A stretch of 64,000 nt of DNA from Undaria pinnatifida (Eukaryota > Sar > Phaeophyceae > Laminariales > Alariaceae). Below, piece after piece: positions 32,110-41,407 of the stretch. The notes under the pieces are model-generated. The model was not told the DNA's origin, made no database searches, and saw nothing but the letters and a program-made list of their open reading frames with translations. Location: NCBI GenBank assembly GCA_012845835.1, contig JABAKD010000005.1, positions 345,075 through 409,074 of the forward strand. The letters are read 5' to 3'. The first letter of the stretch is position 1; every line of letters begins with the position of its first letter. The position numbers and the translations under genes are program-made.

Positions 32110-32590
32110 TCAAAATAATGTATAGTTTCCAGGCACATATTGAGCTGCCCCCCCCGCCCCACCCCCCCCCCGCCCCAACCCCCCCCCCCCCCCCCCCCCC
32201 GCCCCCAATAAAATACTGGTGCCAAAACCGTCAGATTTATCCCCTGGAAAGGATTTATAGCTTACATGCACAAATTGCCCCCTCCCCCCCCCCCCCCCCC
32301 CCTCCCCCAAACCCGCTCGCTTTTGATCAAAACCAGGCCCCCTTTTCCTTCACAGCTGTCAAATTTTGTCCCCCTCAGAAACGGGTTTTATAGTTTCCGC
32401 GCACAGACTGACTAAAATCATCCTGTTGACCCTGATAGCTACACTGTAGTGGTAAGGGGAGTCGCCGACCTATATCCTTAATGAGGACACACAACTCGTA
32501 ATGCGCGCGATCGGAGTATCACACACAGCTTGCAAAGATGAGTTTCGACGAAATCTTCGATCTCACAGCTGGAGTGTATTTTCATTTATT
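32110..32590 (+). repeat. C-rich dispersed repeat complex, copy 1
   Basis: Long C tracts (32148-32208, 32281-32306) are followed by a unique-looking block of about 235 bp (32350-32585) beginning CACAGCTGTCAAATTTTG and ending CACAGCTGGAGTGTATTTTC. The same block occurs at about 42768-43000 and 46752-46980 in the same orientation. It has no coding capacity, and the poly-Pro frames are by-products. Confidence 0.8.
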
Positions 32591-34080
32591 ATAATACTAC
32601 TGGTATTAACAATACCCGTCATCATCTCCAGGCCGTACCATAAATATAATACTACTGGTATTAACCATACCCCTACAGCCTTCGGCCGTCACCAGTTTAT
32701 CTGTAAAACCGGATGACGTACGATATCGTACCAGGATTTTTTTTTGTTAGCAAAATACACGGCACACAACCGAAATCGAATAATTGTGATTCGGAGATGG
32801 CGAATTCGTTCTCAATTCCTTCCCTCTTTGGTGCGTGAGGGAAAATGGTAGATTGAAAATGAACCAAAGTACCAAACTGCTGTACATACTATACGACAGA
32901 CAGAAAATACAGCTGTCGCAAGCAAGCGCTAGCTACTGCTGACATCATCTAATATCAACCCGCTGAGAATCCTGCATCCTGCGCCTACCTGTTGATCAGC
33001 AGACCTATCATACCACAAGCAGTCACGTTTGCCGGTGGGTAGGGCTGGAGGGGCTAGGGATCAGGCACAAGCATTTACCCTGCCTGTCCCTCTCCCCAAG
33101 CTACTCTGTCCTCTGCTACGATTTAACGCGAAAAGCAACGTCTTGACTGCAAAGATGAGAAAGAAAATGATCGTCTCAGCCTCAAATATAACCATGTCAT
33201 CGCTGCGTAAGTCAACTACTGCTGCTGCTGTATAGTTACCAGTATCATATGTCGCGACAGCAGTTCACATGATGCATTTTCACACGGCAAACTTCCACTA
33301 CCTGCTGTATTACTCTAGAATCAAGACAGCCCAGACAGAAACAATTGTTGATAAGATAACCTGTGGTTGTTGCCTTAGCCTGGGGCAAACGGTGGGAAGG
33401 ATTCTCCACCCGGGTGTCCACGCCTTCCACACCCAGCGTCACCCACACCAACCAGCCAACTTGTGCCGACCCCAACCCGGGCCCACACATAAACGGGCTC
33501 AGCAGCCGGCGCTCCCACGGAGCACGATAGATACTGCTCGTAATTTAGTTTCACAACCAAATTCTCGAGCAATCTCTTCTCCCCCGTCTCAAACTGCTCC
33601 TGCCGACCCTACGGCTGCTGCTGTGCAGTGCGCTCGCTCCCAGTCCCAAGCATTGGGAATACGAGCTGTGACGTCCAAACACGGTGTGGTGCCGCCGGAG
33701 GCTGCAGCTGCTGCTGCAGCTTCAATTGCAGCTGCAAGAGCTCCTCCTGCTCTCCCCCTTCGTCTCTAATTCCACCATAAAATTTTTCTCCGTCTTGAAC
33801 CTGCTGCTGCTGCTGCTGCGGCGGCGGCGGCGTCTGCTGCTGAGCAGTGCTCTCACTCCCAGTCTCAAGTACTGGGATTACGATCTGTGTTTCACATCTG
33901 GCCACGCCCGCTCCCCTCTCTAGTACCTGAGACGGCTGAGAAATATATCGCATTTGCTCCAGTCGTAGAGAGAAGCTTGAGGGCTCGAGGAGAAGTTGCG
34001 AGTACTCGCGAGTTATGAGTTCGCTTTCCTCAATGCGACCTTCGATTCTATAGAACTCGTGCCGTCCTGCCGAAATCTGG
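32591..34080. other. Unassigned DNA with duplicated CTG-rich block
   Basis: Contains a short direct repeat (ATAATACTACTGGTATTAAC at 32590 and about 32647) and a duplicated block at about 33627-33690 and 33845-33900 (CAGTGCTCTCACTCCCAGTC type), with CTG/CGG repeats between them (33700-33730, 33802-33845). No gene supported. Confidence 0.4.
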
Positions 34081-34082
34081 TA

Positions 34083-34827
34083 CAGTCGTCCCCGATTTAA
34101 AGACACTCTTCTGAAGGAAACTCCCCGCTATAAAGACACATTTTTTTCCCAGAACATGGTGCCCCGCAGATGTACAATAATAAGCGGGGGGTACCTTTTC
34201 CACTTTGCGGCCCCCCCCCAAATTTGTTTGCTGGGGCAGCACACTGCTGTATAACATCGGCAGCGGTCTGCTGCAGCCCGCGCTACCGCGTGTGGGTATG
34301 GAGAGATTAACCCTAACCCTAACCTAGGTAACTTGCGTGTATCGTATCAGAGCTAGTTCCAACGAACTGAAGTGTCTCAGGTGTGTTCGCGATATCTCGG
34401 GCATGATGTTCACCGTGAGGATAACGCCTTGACAATAAGAAAAGCCTGCAACAACACCAGCGCACTGCCGTACACATTACAGCAAGAACCTGCATCAACA
34501 ACAGCGCACTGCCATACACATTACAATAGGTCGTGCTGCACTCCTTCCCGCGTTTCGGTGGTGGAGGGAAATTCAAAATGTGTAAGGTATTGGAGTGTAC
34601 TACAGCAGAGTAGTGTTGCGGCCTTTCAAATCACGTGTTGTAGTTTTTGAGCAACACAGTTTCGTGGTCGCATTCCTGCTTCAAATGCGCGTATTTTGAC
34701 ATATGTTACCCCTCCATTGGCCCCGGGGACGGTGAGTTAGTGGCCCCGGAATCCTAAAGACACTTCCCCGCGTTGAAGACACCCCCCCAAAAAAAAACGC
34801 GGTGTGTCTTCAAAGCGGGGTCGACTG
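34083..34827. mobile_element. Mariner/pogo-like TIR element flanked by TA
   Basis: The left end CAGTCGTCCCCGATTTAAAG plus ACAC and the right end (reverse complement CAGTCGACCCCGCTTTGAAG plus ACAC) are inverted repeats, each next to a TA dinucleotide (34081-34082, 34828-34829). TA duplication with CAGT ends is typical of the Tc1/mariner group. Inner partial copies of the end (CCCCGCTATAAAGACACA at about 34118, CCCCGCGTTGAAGACAC at about 34767) form sub-terminal repeats. At 745 bp with no transposase, it is non-autonomous. Confidence 0.72.
34308..34325 (+). repeat. Very short telomere-like repeat
   Basis: AACCCTAACCCTAACC, two to three units of CCCTAA inside the mariner-like element. Too short to mark a former chromosome end. 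Confidence 0.5.
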
Positions 34828-34829
34828 TA

Positions 34830-35155
34830 TATGGTCCAAAAACCATAACGGAAACCACCCTCGATTTTATTTTCAAGTTGGTCCCGTATTGCGAGCAGCT
34901 CTTCTTCCAGCTCCCGCATCTTGGTCCGCTGAGAGCTTCCCGCTCTCTGCCAATGTCTTCACGTCCACAAAGCCTACTTTTACCTCGCCCTCAGGCATGG
35001 TTCAAATAAGGCACCCAGCTCGCGCCCTTTCACAGGAAGTGCTGTTTTTGTGATATTTCCAGCTAGCGCTCTTCCGCAGAAGAGCCCACGTCACTCAACA
35101 CGCTTTGCTTCGAACAGGGAAAGAACAGCGTACGGTACGCGATAATTATCGTGTT
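34830..35155. other. Spacer with a minus-strand coiled-coil-like frame
   Basis: The minus strand at about 34850-34919 encodes MRELEEELLAIRDQLENKIE, a short charged helix, but the frame ends inside the mariner-like element and nothing recognisable precedes it. It may be the end of an interrupted gene or chance. Confidence 0.25.
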
Positions 35156-35524
35156 TGTTGATCCCGACGAAGCGTAGATGGCTTACCCGTTGAGCTGACA
35201 ATAGTGGGGTAGTGGAGTCACCGGTATGAAGACAAGTAAAAGACGTACAAACGGCTGACGTCCTTGAAATAGTTTTATAAAACATAGTCTATAGACTCTT
35301 ACGTTGCTCCTCACGCCCTTTTGAAGGCACATCGTGGAGGGGAGAAAACTCACTTGGTAGAAGGAGCACAACGAGGAGTGGCGGCGAAATGCCCAAAATC
35401 ATTCCACCATCCCGATTTACCGCTACGATGTAGCCAACTCATCACTGGAAACCCCTACAATACTCAACGAGCTATACTCAACCGTCATCATATCCGCATC
35501 ATATTCCAGTATACAGATCCACCA
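35156..35524. repeat. Orphan LTR, relative of 13494-13802
   Basis: Starts TGTTGATCCCGACGAAGCG and ends near ATCCACCA. 369 bp, longer than the 13.5-kb copy because of an extra block (GTACAAACGGCTGACGTCC region) and a repeat of CTCAACGAGCTATACTCAAC. No internal element is attached on either side. Confidence 0.65.
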
Positions 35525-35806
35525 CTCGCACGCACGCCATCATCACGAGAGCAGAAATCGTCTATTTTCAGGGTTTTTTTACGAGGCAGTAGTAGTACAA
35601 TATGTCACGTACCTCACTGCTTTTTGTAGAGTTAGTAGAGTTGTATACCCTTCATGGGGAACGACCCCGCGCGATTTTCCATTTTCAGGCACGGGCGCCG
35701 TCGGTCAGAGATGCGCTGCAACCTGTCAGATAACTCGGAAAGACGGGGCGATCATTGATATGTTGTATAGTGGTCTTTGGTTCGATTGACATTTTTTCAC
35801 TGCGTG

Positions 35807-36310
35807 TGTGGAGTAGGTTGGTACGTGTGGCGCCCCGGTGGTGGTGTAGGTGGAGGATAAAGGTGGCGTAATAGCCGGTGATCGGTAAACTACAAACTAC
35901 TAACTAAGGCGGGTGTGATAACCCGATTTACCCGGTACGTGTGTGGTGAAGCGTGATAGCTCAGGTGTGATAACCCGGAAATGGGACTCGGAACTGTGGC
36001 GTGGTAGCCGGGATGTAAATACACAGGCGTGGTAGCCGTGCAGTGGTGAAGGCGTGATAGCCCTTGCAATATAGATGGGGCGTGGTAGCCCTTGGCGTGG
36101 TAGCCGTAGAAGAGACACAGAGAAGACACAAGGAGAGGCAAATATGGAGTCGAAAATGGAGTGATATTATTCGGGCACATAAAAACCCACAACACAAAAT
36201 CCCGTTGTGGAGATCCATCCCACACATATACGAAACCCCCAAAATTCTCCGATCCATCTTTTCGACGGATTCTCGTTTGCAATCTGACAATGGAGTGAGT
36301 ACGTCCAACA
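35807..36310 (-). repeat. 3' LTR of the copia element
   Basis: On the minus strand it begins TGTTGGACGTACTCACTCC and ends in CA. It contains about nine degenerate copies of GGCGTGGTAGCC / GTGTGATAACCC between 35850 and 36110. Confidence 0.9.
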
Positions 36311-36619
36311 GCCCCCCTACTCGCAACATTGTCATGTTTTATCCAGACTACCCTTTTAAAACGTACATTCCCAGATACCAAAATACTGCAGAGTTTTTCT
36401 TTACTCAAGTCCAGAAAACAAAAAATGTTGCATTTGCAAAAACACTCAAATCCGTTCTCATCACATCCATGACCATTAAAACTCAAACACTATTCAGTAT
36501 TTTCCAACGATCAATTTGGATGCAAGTCCTTGAACCCTCATAACGATACATCAGAAAACAAAAAAAAGATACATGTAAGAAATAGAAAATCAGAAATCAA
36601 GCACTATCCGAGAGAGAAA
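36311..36619. other. 3' UTR of the copia element
   Basis: Lies between the RNase H stop and the polypurine tract next to the 3' LTR. No independent gene seen; plus-strand frames are shadows. Confidence 0.5.
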
Positions 36620-37378
36620 TCACGTCAAGTTCATCACTATCCCCCGGTGGAATTCAAACTCCCTCTCAGGTATCGCCATGGTGAGGAAGTCAGCATGCTG
36701 GTACTGCGACGCTACGTGGATAATTTCGACCTCCTTCCTTTCTACCAGTTCCCTCAAAAAGTGATCCCTCGCGTCAATGTGCTTCGAGTTCGAGTTCGAA
36801 ATCGGGTGCTTTGCGATTTGGATGGCACCCTCATTATCCTCATACATGGCAATACATGGCATCCTTGCCTTCGGCAACATAAAACACCCAACCTGCCTCC
36901 AAAATAAAATATCCTTCCCCATGTCCGACATAGCCACATACTCCGCCTGAGTAGTCGAGAGAGTCACACACTTCTGCGTCTTGGAGTACCAGGAAATAGG
37001 TCCCCCCTCACACATCACTACCCCCCCCGACACGCTTCTCCTGTCCGTACTGCGCGAAGCATAGTCGGCATCTGCGAACGAAATCAAACTAATCCCCGTC
37101 AACGTCCCCTTCTGAAAGGAAATCCCAAAATAACTCGTCCTCATTGCATATCCTAGTATACTACGTACCGCTTTCCAGTGGATCAGCTTGGGCGCACTGC
37201 AATACTTTACTACTGCCCTCACTGAATTCGCGATATTCGGCCTGGTCAACAAGGCAATCCACAAAAGCGCACCGATCAACTCTCGGAAAGGAAACAGAAG
37301 ATTCGGCTCGTCAACATCAAAATCCCAAAGCCTCCATGTTGTAAGAAATCGGGATAGCGTTGCCCCATTCCACACCAT
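36620..37378 (-). CDS. Copia RNase H with end of RT
   Basis: An open 252-codon frame, intact to its stop. It contains FRELIGALLWIALLTRPNIA (RT to RNase H connection), SFADADYASRSTDRRSVSGG (first Asp), TLSTTQAEYVAMSDMGKDIL (Glu), AMYEDNEGAIQIAKHP (Asp) and KHIDARDHFLRELV (final Asp). Known: this is the retroviral-type RNase H of copia pol, which removes the RNA strand of the RNA-DNA hybrid. Just upstream, in another frame (about 37330-37440), SQQTYTEDLGEKYGVEW is the last piece of RT. The ATG at the frame start is incidental; originally it was part of a polyprotein. Confidence 0.88.
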   Translation of the reverse strand: MVWNGATLSRFLTTWRLWDFDVDEPNLLFPFRELIGALLWIALLTRPNIANSVRAVVKYCSAPKLIHWKAVRSILGYAMRTSYFGISFQKGTLTGISLISFADADYASRSTDRRSVSGGVVMCEGGPISWYSKTQKCVTLSTTQAEYVAMSDMGKDILFWRQVGCFMLPKARMPCIAMYEDNEGAIQIAKHPISNSNSKHIDARDHFLRELVERKEVEIIHVASQYQHADFLTMAIPEREFEFHRGIVMNLT

Positions 37379-37420
37379 ACTTCTCTCCCAAATCTTCCGT
37401 GTACGTCTGTTGCGAAATAG

Positions 37421-40400
37421 TCAACCTCCTTGCCTCCCTGTCTCTCTCGTAATAGCAACCCGATTACTACTTGAGCTCGCCCAACGACTTAACTGGAACG
37501 AAAGCGGCAATCCCCGCCCCGACAGCCCAAGCGACCCATAGCTACCCCCGCTCTCCTCCCCGCCCTTGGTATCGTATGGCGGTGCACCTTTGCTCTCCTC
37601 CACGCCCCCCGACCCCGCATGCTGCTTGCCTCCGCCCCCCAGCTCACCAGATCCGTGCCCCTGCAGGAGCACCCGTTTCGCGTTCAGGGCCCGCCGGTTG
37701 GCCAGCAGCGACAGCAGCACATCCTCCCCCGCATGAGATAGGAGCCTCACCCCATGGTCGAACGACGTCGCCTCCGGCAGCGGCGTAGAGACCGCTTCTT
37801 CCGGCACGCCTGAAAGCTGACGGCCCTCCGACCTGGTCCTTCCCGACACGCGCTCGCCGCCCCTCTCGCCCAGCATCCTCGTTGCATGTGGGGTGAGCGG
37901 AGTCGAATATCCTGCGGCGACCGGCGGCGGCTGCCCCCTTTTGTACGTCCGCGGGGCCTGTGTCGCCGCCGGTGACGGCGATGACGATGTCGTCGAGCCG
38001 GCGTCCTCGATGGAAGAGAATGACCACTCCGGCATCGGCGAACATGCGGCAGGCGGTGTGAGAGCGCTGGGCGAGTGCGCAGGCGGCGGACCGGCAGCAG
38101 CGGGCAAAATAGCAACCGGTCCGGGCGGCGGCGAGGTGTGAGCGCTGGGTGAGTGCGCGGACGGCGGTGATGACGATCGCAGCGGTGGTGGCGGCCAGGT
38201 GGCTGCTGCAGGCGGTGTACCTGCAGTAGCAGGCGGGTTCGAGCAAGTGGTGTGAGTGCTGGGTGAGTGCGCGGGCGGCGGACCGGCAGCGGCAGGCGGC
38301 ATACCAGACGGTCCGGTCATCGGCGAGGTGTGAGCGCTGGGTGAGTGCGCGGACGACGGTGATGACGATCGCAGCGGTGGTGGCGGCCAGGTGGCTGCTG
38401 CAGGCGGTGTACCTGCAGTAGCAGGCGGGGTCGAGCAAGTGGTGTGAGTGCTGGGTGAGTGCGCGGGCGGCGGACCGGCAGCGGCAGGCGGCATACCAGA
38501 CGGTCCGGTCATCCGCGAGGTGTGAGCGCTGGGTGAGTGCGCGGACGACGGACCGGCAGCGGCAGGCGGCATAGCAGTCGGTCCGGGTGGTGGCGAGGTG
38601 TGAGCGCTGGGTGAGTGCGCGGGCGGCGGACCGGCAGCGGCGGGCGGCATAGCAGTCGGTCCGGGTGGCGGCGAGGTGTGAGCGCTGGGTGAGTGCGCGG
38701 GCAGCGGAGATGCAACGGTGGGCGGCATACCAGTCGGTCCGGGCAGCGGCGAAGTGTGAGCGCTGGGTGAGTGTGCGGGCAGCGGACCGGCAGCGGCGGG
38801 CGGCGTCGAGGCAATCTCGAATGACACCCCCGGAGGCGTGGGCGGTGCTGGCGCGGAAGGGGCAGCACTGAATCCCCCCCCCCCGACTGTGGCAGCGGCG
38901 CCCATGTAACGTTGAGTCGGATGGTGTAGAGGGAGTTGTTCGCCGATCTCCGAATGAAGCGGAGCCTTCCCGCCTATTTTCACACTACGTGCGATGAAGA
39001 GCTGCAGGGGAGCTCCGCTGGCGTGAGCTGCGCCGGGAGCCGGAGAAAAGAGAGTTGTAGTAGCAGAGGTAGACGTGGCAGGAGACGTGCCCTCTTGCTG
39101 TTGTTGGAACTGCTGCTGCTGCTCGGGGGTCCCCGACTCCGCCGTCGGTGGTGGTGACCAGTGCCTCGCTGCTGCCCCCCACCCCGAGTACCCCATGTAT
39201 TCGTTCTCGTAGGGATAATCTGCTGCAAAAGCGTGCCGCGGTGCGTTGGGAAATTTTCCAGGCGGCAAATTAGGCGAAAGATTCGGCGGCGAATTAGACG
39301 AAAAATTAGGCGGTTGTACCTGCCCGAATCCCTCGCCCCTGCCTCGGCCGCGCCCGCCCAAAGGATGATTCCAGTTCTCGTGGCCATGTCCTCCGGGGTA
39401 GGTGTTCGCATACCCGCCAGTCCCGGTTCCGTGTCCTGGCGGCGGCGTTCTCTGCTGCTCCGGCGGGTGGCCCCGACTCCAACGCGCACCCGAGTCGTTG
39501 GGGTACGGTTGATGGTAGGTGTTCGCATACCCCCCAGGCCCGGGTCCGTGTCCTGGCGGCGGCGTTCTCTGCTGCTCCGGCGGGTGGCCCCGACTCCAAC
39601 GCGCACCCGAGTCGTTTGGGTACGGTTGCTGTCGATACTTACCTTCCGCCCCGCTACCTCCTCCGCGTCCGGCGTACGGCCCGAGTCCCCGCGACTGCAG
39701 GTATTCGTGGAAATCACCGTAGTATCTGTCGAATTCTCGACGCATGACGATGCATTCGGGGGTGTTGTGGCCTTGCCCCTCGCCGTGGAGCGCGCAGTAG
39801 GTGTACGTTCGGTCGCGCTCTCCATACCCCCGATCACCAGCATTCCTCCCACCCCGGTCGCCCCAACCTACGCCGGCTGCGGTCAGGGCATGCCTTGTCT
39901 CCTCTTTCTCTTCTCCTGATCTCCCATTGCGCTCCAGCTCGTGGGCAGCTCTCCTGAGCAAATCTTCCATGGTACGACTCGAAAGATCGGGAAGGAGAAG
40001 CACGTGGTCACTACAGAGCTTAAAAGATGGTAGCATTCTACGGGCAATATTTTTGCACATAGATGCGTCTGGTCGCTTCTCTCCGTATGATTCCAACTTC
40101 ATCCTAATGGCCTTTGCCCTACCGTAAAATGACATGATGCTCTCTCCCTCCTTCTGCCTCAGTTCGTTCCATTCATCCTCTACTATCTCCCTCTCATGTT
40201 CACTCTTGACAGCGTAGTGAGACTCAAACACCCTCCACGCTTGTTGGGGTGACCCCGCAGCAAAAATCATTTCTTGGACTGGTTGGGCTGTGATTTTTGC
40301 AATAAGTTGTGACCATAGCTTGAGCGACTTATCTACTCTCTCCTTCCCAAAGTAACTCCTGAGTCGTGACAGGTCTACATCCGGAACCCCCACTGGTATC

Positions 40401-40849
40401 GATTCTCCCCTCAATACGTCCATCAACCCTTCAGCCGAGACCCAGGAAAGAACAGAACCTCGGAAAACACGGAAAGCTGATCCAACACTTTGCCCGCTCT
40501 CAAACTTTCCAGACCAAGCAAGCATTTCATTTTTCTGACGGATTTCTATGGGTCTAGACTCGTACGTGCCTGCTGTTGGGGCGGTTGGCCCTCTCCCGTT
40601 GGTCGTCTGCAGTACTTGGCGAAGGGCGTTGGCTAGGTCCGCGATCATGTTCAATGAAGTTGCTGATGGAGCTGCCGCTGCTGTTGTTTCATGATGTTGT
40701 GCATTGGCGGGGAAGGACTCGCGTCCGTCTCCTCCATGGTGTTGTGCATTGGCGGAGGAGGACTCGCGTCCCTCTCCCCCGTTGCCTACTCCCGTGGGAG
40801 GGGTGCTCAACCTTTCCCCCGACGAAGGTCTTGTGTCGGTTCTCCTCAT
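37421..40849 (-). CDS. Copia gag fused to proline-rich linker, 1142 residues
   Basis: Residues 1-60 contain a short internal repeat (ESSSANAQHHGG, ESFPANAQHHET). Residues about 70-320 are copia gag (gag_2/UBN2 type): KSLKLWSQLIAKITAQPVQE, AWRVFESHYAV, LRQKEGESIMSFYGRAKAIR. A zinc-knuckle-like YCALHGEGQGHNTPEC follows at about 350. Residues about 400-500 contain a duplicated RWSRGHPPEQQRTPPPGHG unit. Residues about 640-950 are Pro/Ala/Ser/His tandem repeats (HSPSAHTSPPPGP). The end (about 1010-1120) resembles the integrase-RT linker of copia polyproteins. Protease and integrase, which should lie in the middle, are deleted, yet the frame is open throughout 3.4 kb. Translation would give a gag-like RNA-binding protein with a disordered tail. 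Confidence 0.8.
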   Translation of the reverse strand: MRRTDTRPSSGERLSTPPTGVGNGGEGRESSSANAQHHGGDGRESFPANAQHHETTAAAAPSATSLNMIADLANALRQVLQTTNGRGPTAPTAGTYESRPIEIRQKNEMLAWSGKFESGQSVGSAFRVFRGSVLSWVSAEGLMDVLRGESIPVGVPDVDLSRLRSYFGKERVDKSLKLWSQLIAKITAQPVQEMIFAAGSPQQAWRVFESHYAVKSEHEREIVEDEWNELRQKEGESIMSFYGRAKAIRMKLESYGEKRPDASMCKNIARRMLPSFKLCSDHVLLLPDLSSRTMEDLLRRAAHELERNGRSGEEKEETRHALTAAGVGWGDRGGRNAGDRGYGERDRTYTYCALHGEGQGHNTPECIVMRREFDRYYGDFHEYLQSRGLGPYAGRGGGSGAEGKYRQQPYPNDSGARWSRGHPPEQQRTPPPGHGPGPGGYANTYHQPYPNDSGARWSRGHPPEQQRTPPPGHGTGTGGYANTYPGGHGHENWNHPLGGRGRGRGEGFGQVQPPNFSSNSPPNLSPNLPPGKFPNAPRHAFAADYPYENEYMGYSGWGAAARHWSPPPTAESGTPEQQQQFQQQQEGTSPATSTSATTTLFSPAPGAAHASGAPLQLFIARSVKIGGKAPLHSEIGEQLPLHHPTQRYMGAAATVGGGGFSAAPSAPAPPTPPGVSFEIASTPPAAAGPLPAHSPSAHTSPLPGPTGMPPTVASPLPAHSPSAHTSPPPGPTAMPPAAAGPPPAHSPSAHTSPPPGPTAMPPAAAGPSSAHSPSAHTSRMTGPSGMPPAAAGPPPAHSPSTHTTCSTPPATAGTPPAAATWPPPPLRSSSPSSAHSPSAHTSPMTGPSGMPPAAAGPPPAHSPSTHTTCSNPPATAGTPPAAATWPPPPLRSSSPPSAHSPSAHTSPPPGPVAILPAAAGPPPAHSPSALTPPAACSPMPEWSFSSIEDAGSTTSSSPSPAATQAPRTYKRGQPPPVAAGYSTPLTPHATRMLGERGGERVSGRTRSEGRQLSGVPEEAVSTPLPEATSFDHGVRLLSHAGEDVLLSLLANRRALNAKRVLLQGHGSGELGGGGKQHAGSGGVEESKGAPPYDTKGGEESGGSYGSLGLSGRGLPLSFQLSRWASSSSNRVAITRETGRQGG
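38100..38830 (-). repeat. Proline-rich coding minisatellite
   Basis: Tandem DNA repeats of GCGCTGGGTGAGTGCGCGGG (plus strand) with GGACCGGCAGCGGCGGGCGG, about 72-bp units, grouped into a larger near-identical duplication of about 190 bp (38120-38300 and 38310-38495). All repeats keep the reading frame. Confidence 0.85.
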
Positions 40850-40903
40850 TGGCGCTTAGCAACGCACAACCCACTCGTTCGTTGAAGATCGTTCACGCTA
40901 GCG

Positions 40904-41407
40904 TGTGGAGTAGGTTGGTACGTGTGGCGCCCCGGTGGTGGTGTAGGTGGAGGATAAAGGTGGCGTAATAGCCGGTGATCGGTAAACTACAAACTACTAA
41001 CTAAGGCGGGTGTGATAACCCGATTTACCCGGTACGTGTGTGGTGAAGCGTGATAGCTCAGGTGTGGTAACCCGGAAATGGAACTCGGAACTGTGGCGTG
41101 GTAGCCGGGATGTAAATACACAGGCGTGGTAGCCGTGCAGTGGTGAAGGCGTGATAACCCTTGCAATATAGATGGGGCGTGGTAGCCCTTGGCGTGGTAG
41201 CCGTAGAAGAGACACAGAGAAGACACAAGGAGAGGCAAATATAGAGTCGAAAATGGAGTGATATTATTCGGGCACATAAAAACCCACAACACAAAATCCC
41301 GTTGTGGAGATCCATCCCACACATATACGAAACCCCCAAAATTCTCCGATCCATCTTTTCGACGGATTCTCGTTTGCAATCTGACAATGGAGTGAGTACG
41401 TCCAACA
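40904..41407 (-). repeat. 5' LTR of the copia element
   Basis: 504 bp, same length as the 3' LTR, with about four A/G differences from it (around 41059, 41080, 41156 and 41242). Gag begins 55 bp inside the element from this LTR. Confidence 0.9.

Larger units (their letters stand above)
35807..41407 (-). mobile_element. Ty1/copia deletion derivative with intact LTRs
   Basis: Two 504-bp LTRs (35807-36310 and 40904-41407) bound a 4.6-kb interior on the minus strand. The flanking 5-bp duplication is GCGTG (35802-35806) versus GCATG (41408-41412). The polypurine tract GAGTAGGGGGG (minus strand) abuts the 3' LTR. The interior has gag fused to a proline-rich linker, then a short RT end and complete RNase H. 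Protease, integrase and most of RT are absent, so movement would need proteins from another copy. LTRs differ at about four A/G sites, implying a recent insertion. Confidence 0.9.

Noticed and set aside
32118-32393. Poly-Pro and poly-Gly frames
   Set aside because: Produced by C tracts of the repeat complex.
34308-34325. Interstitial telomere as evidence of a chromosome fusion
   Set aside because: Only two to three CCCTAA units, inside a transposable element.
37471-39919. Plus-strand frames opposite the copia ORF (for example 39161-39919)
   Set aside because: Shadows of the GC-rich, repeat-rich minus-strand gag-linker ORF.
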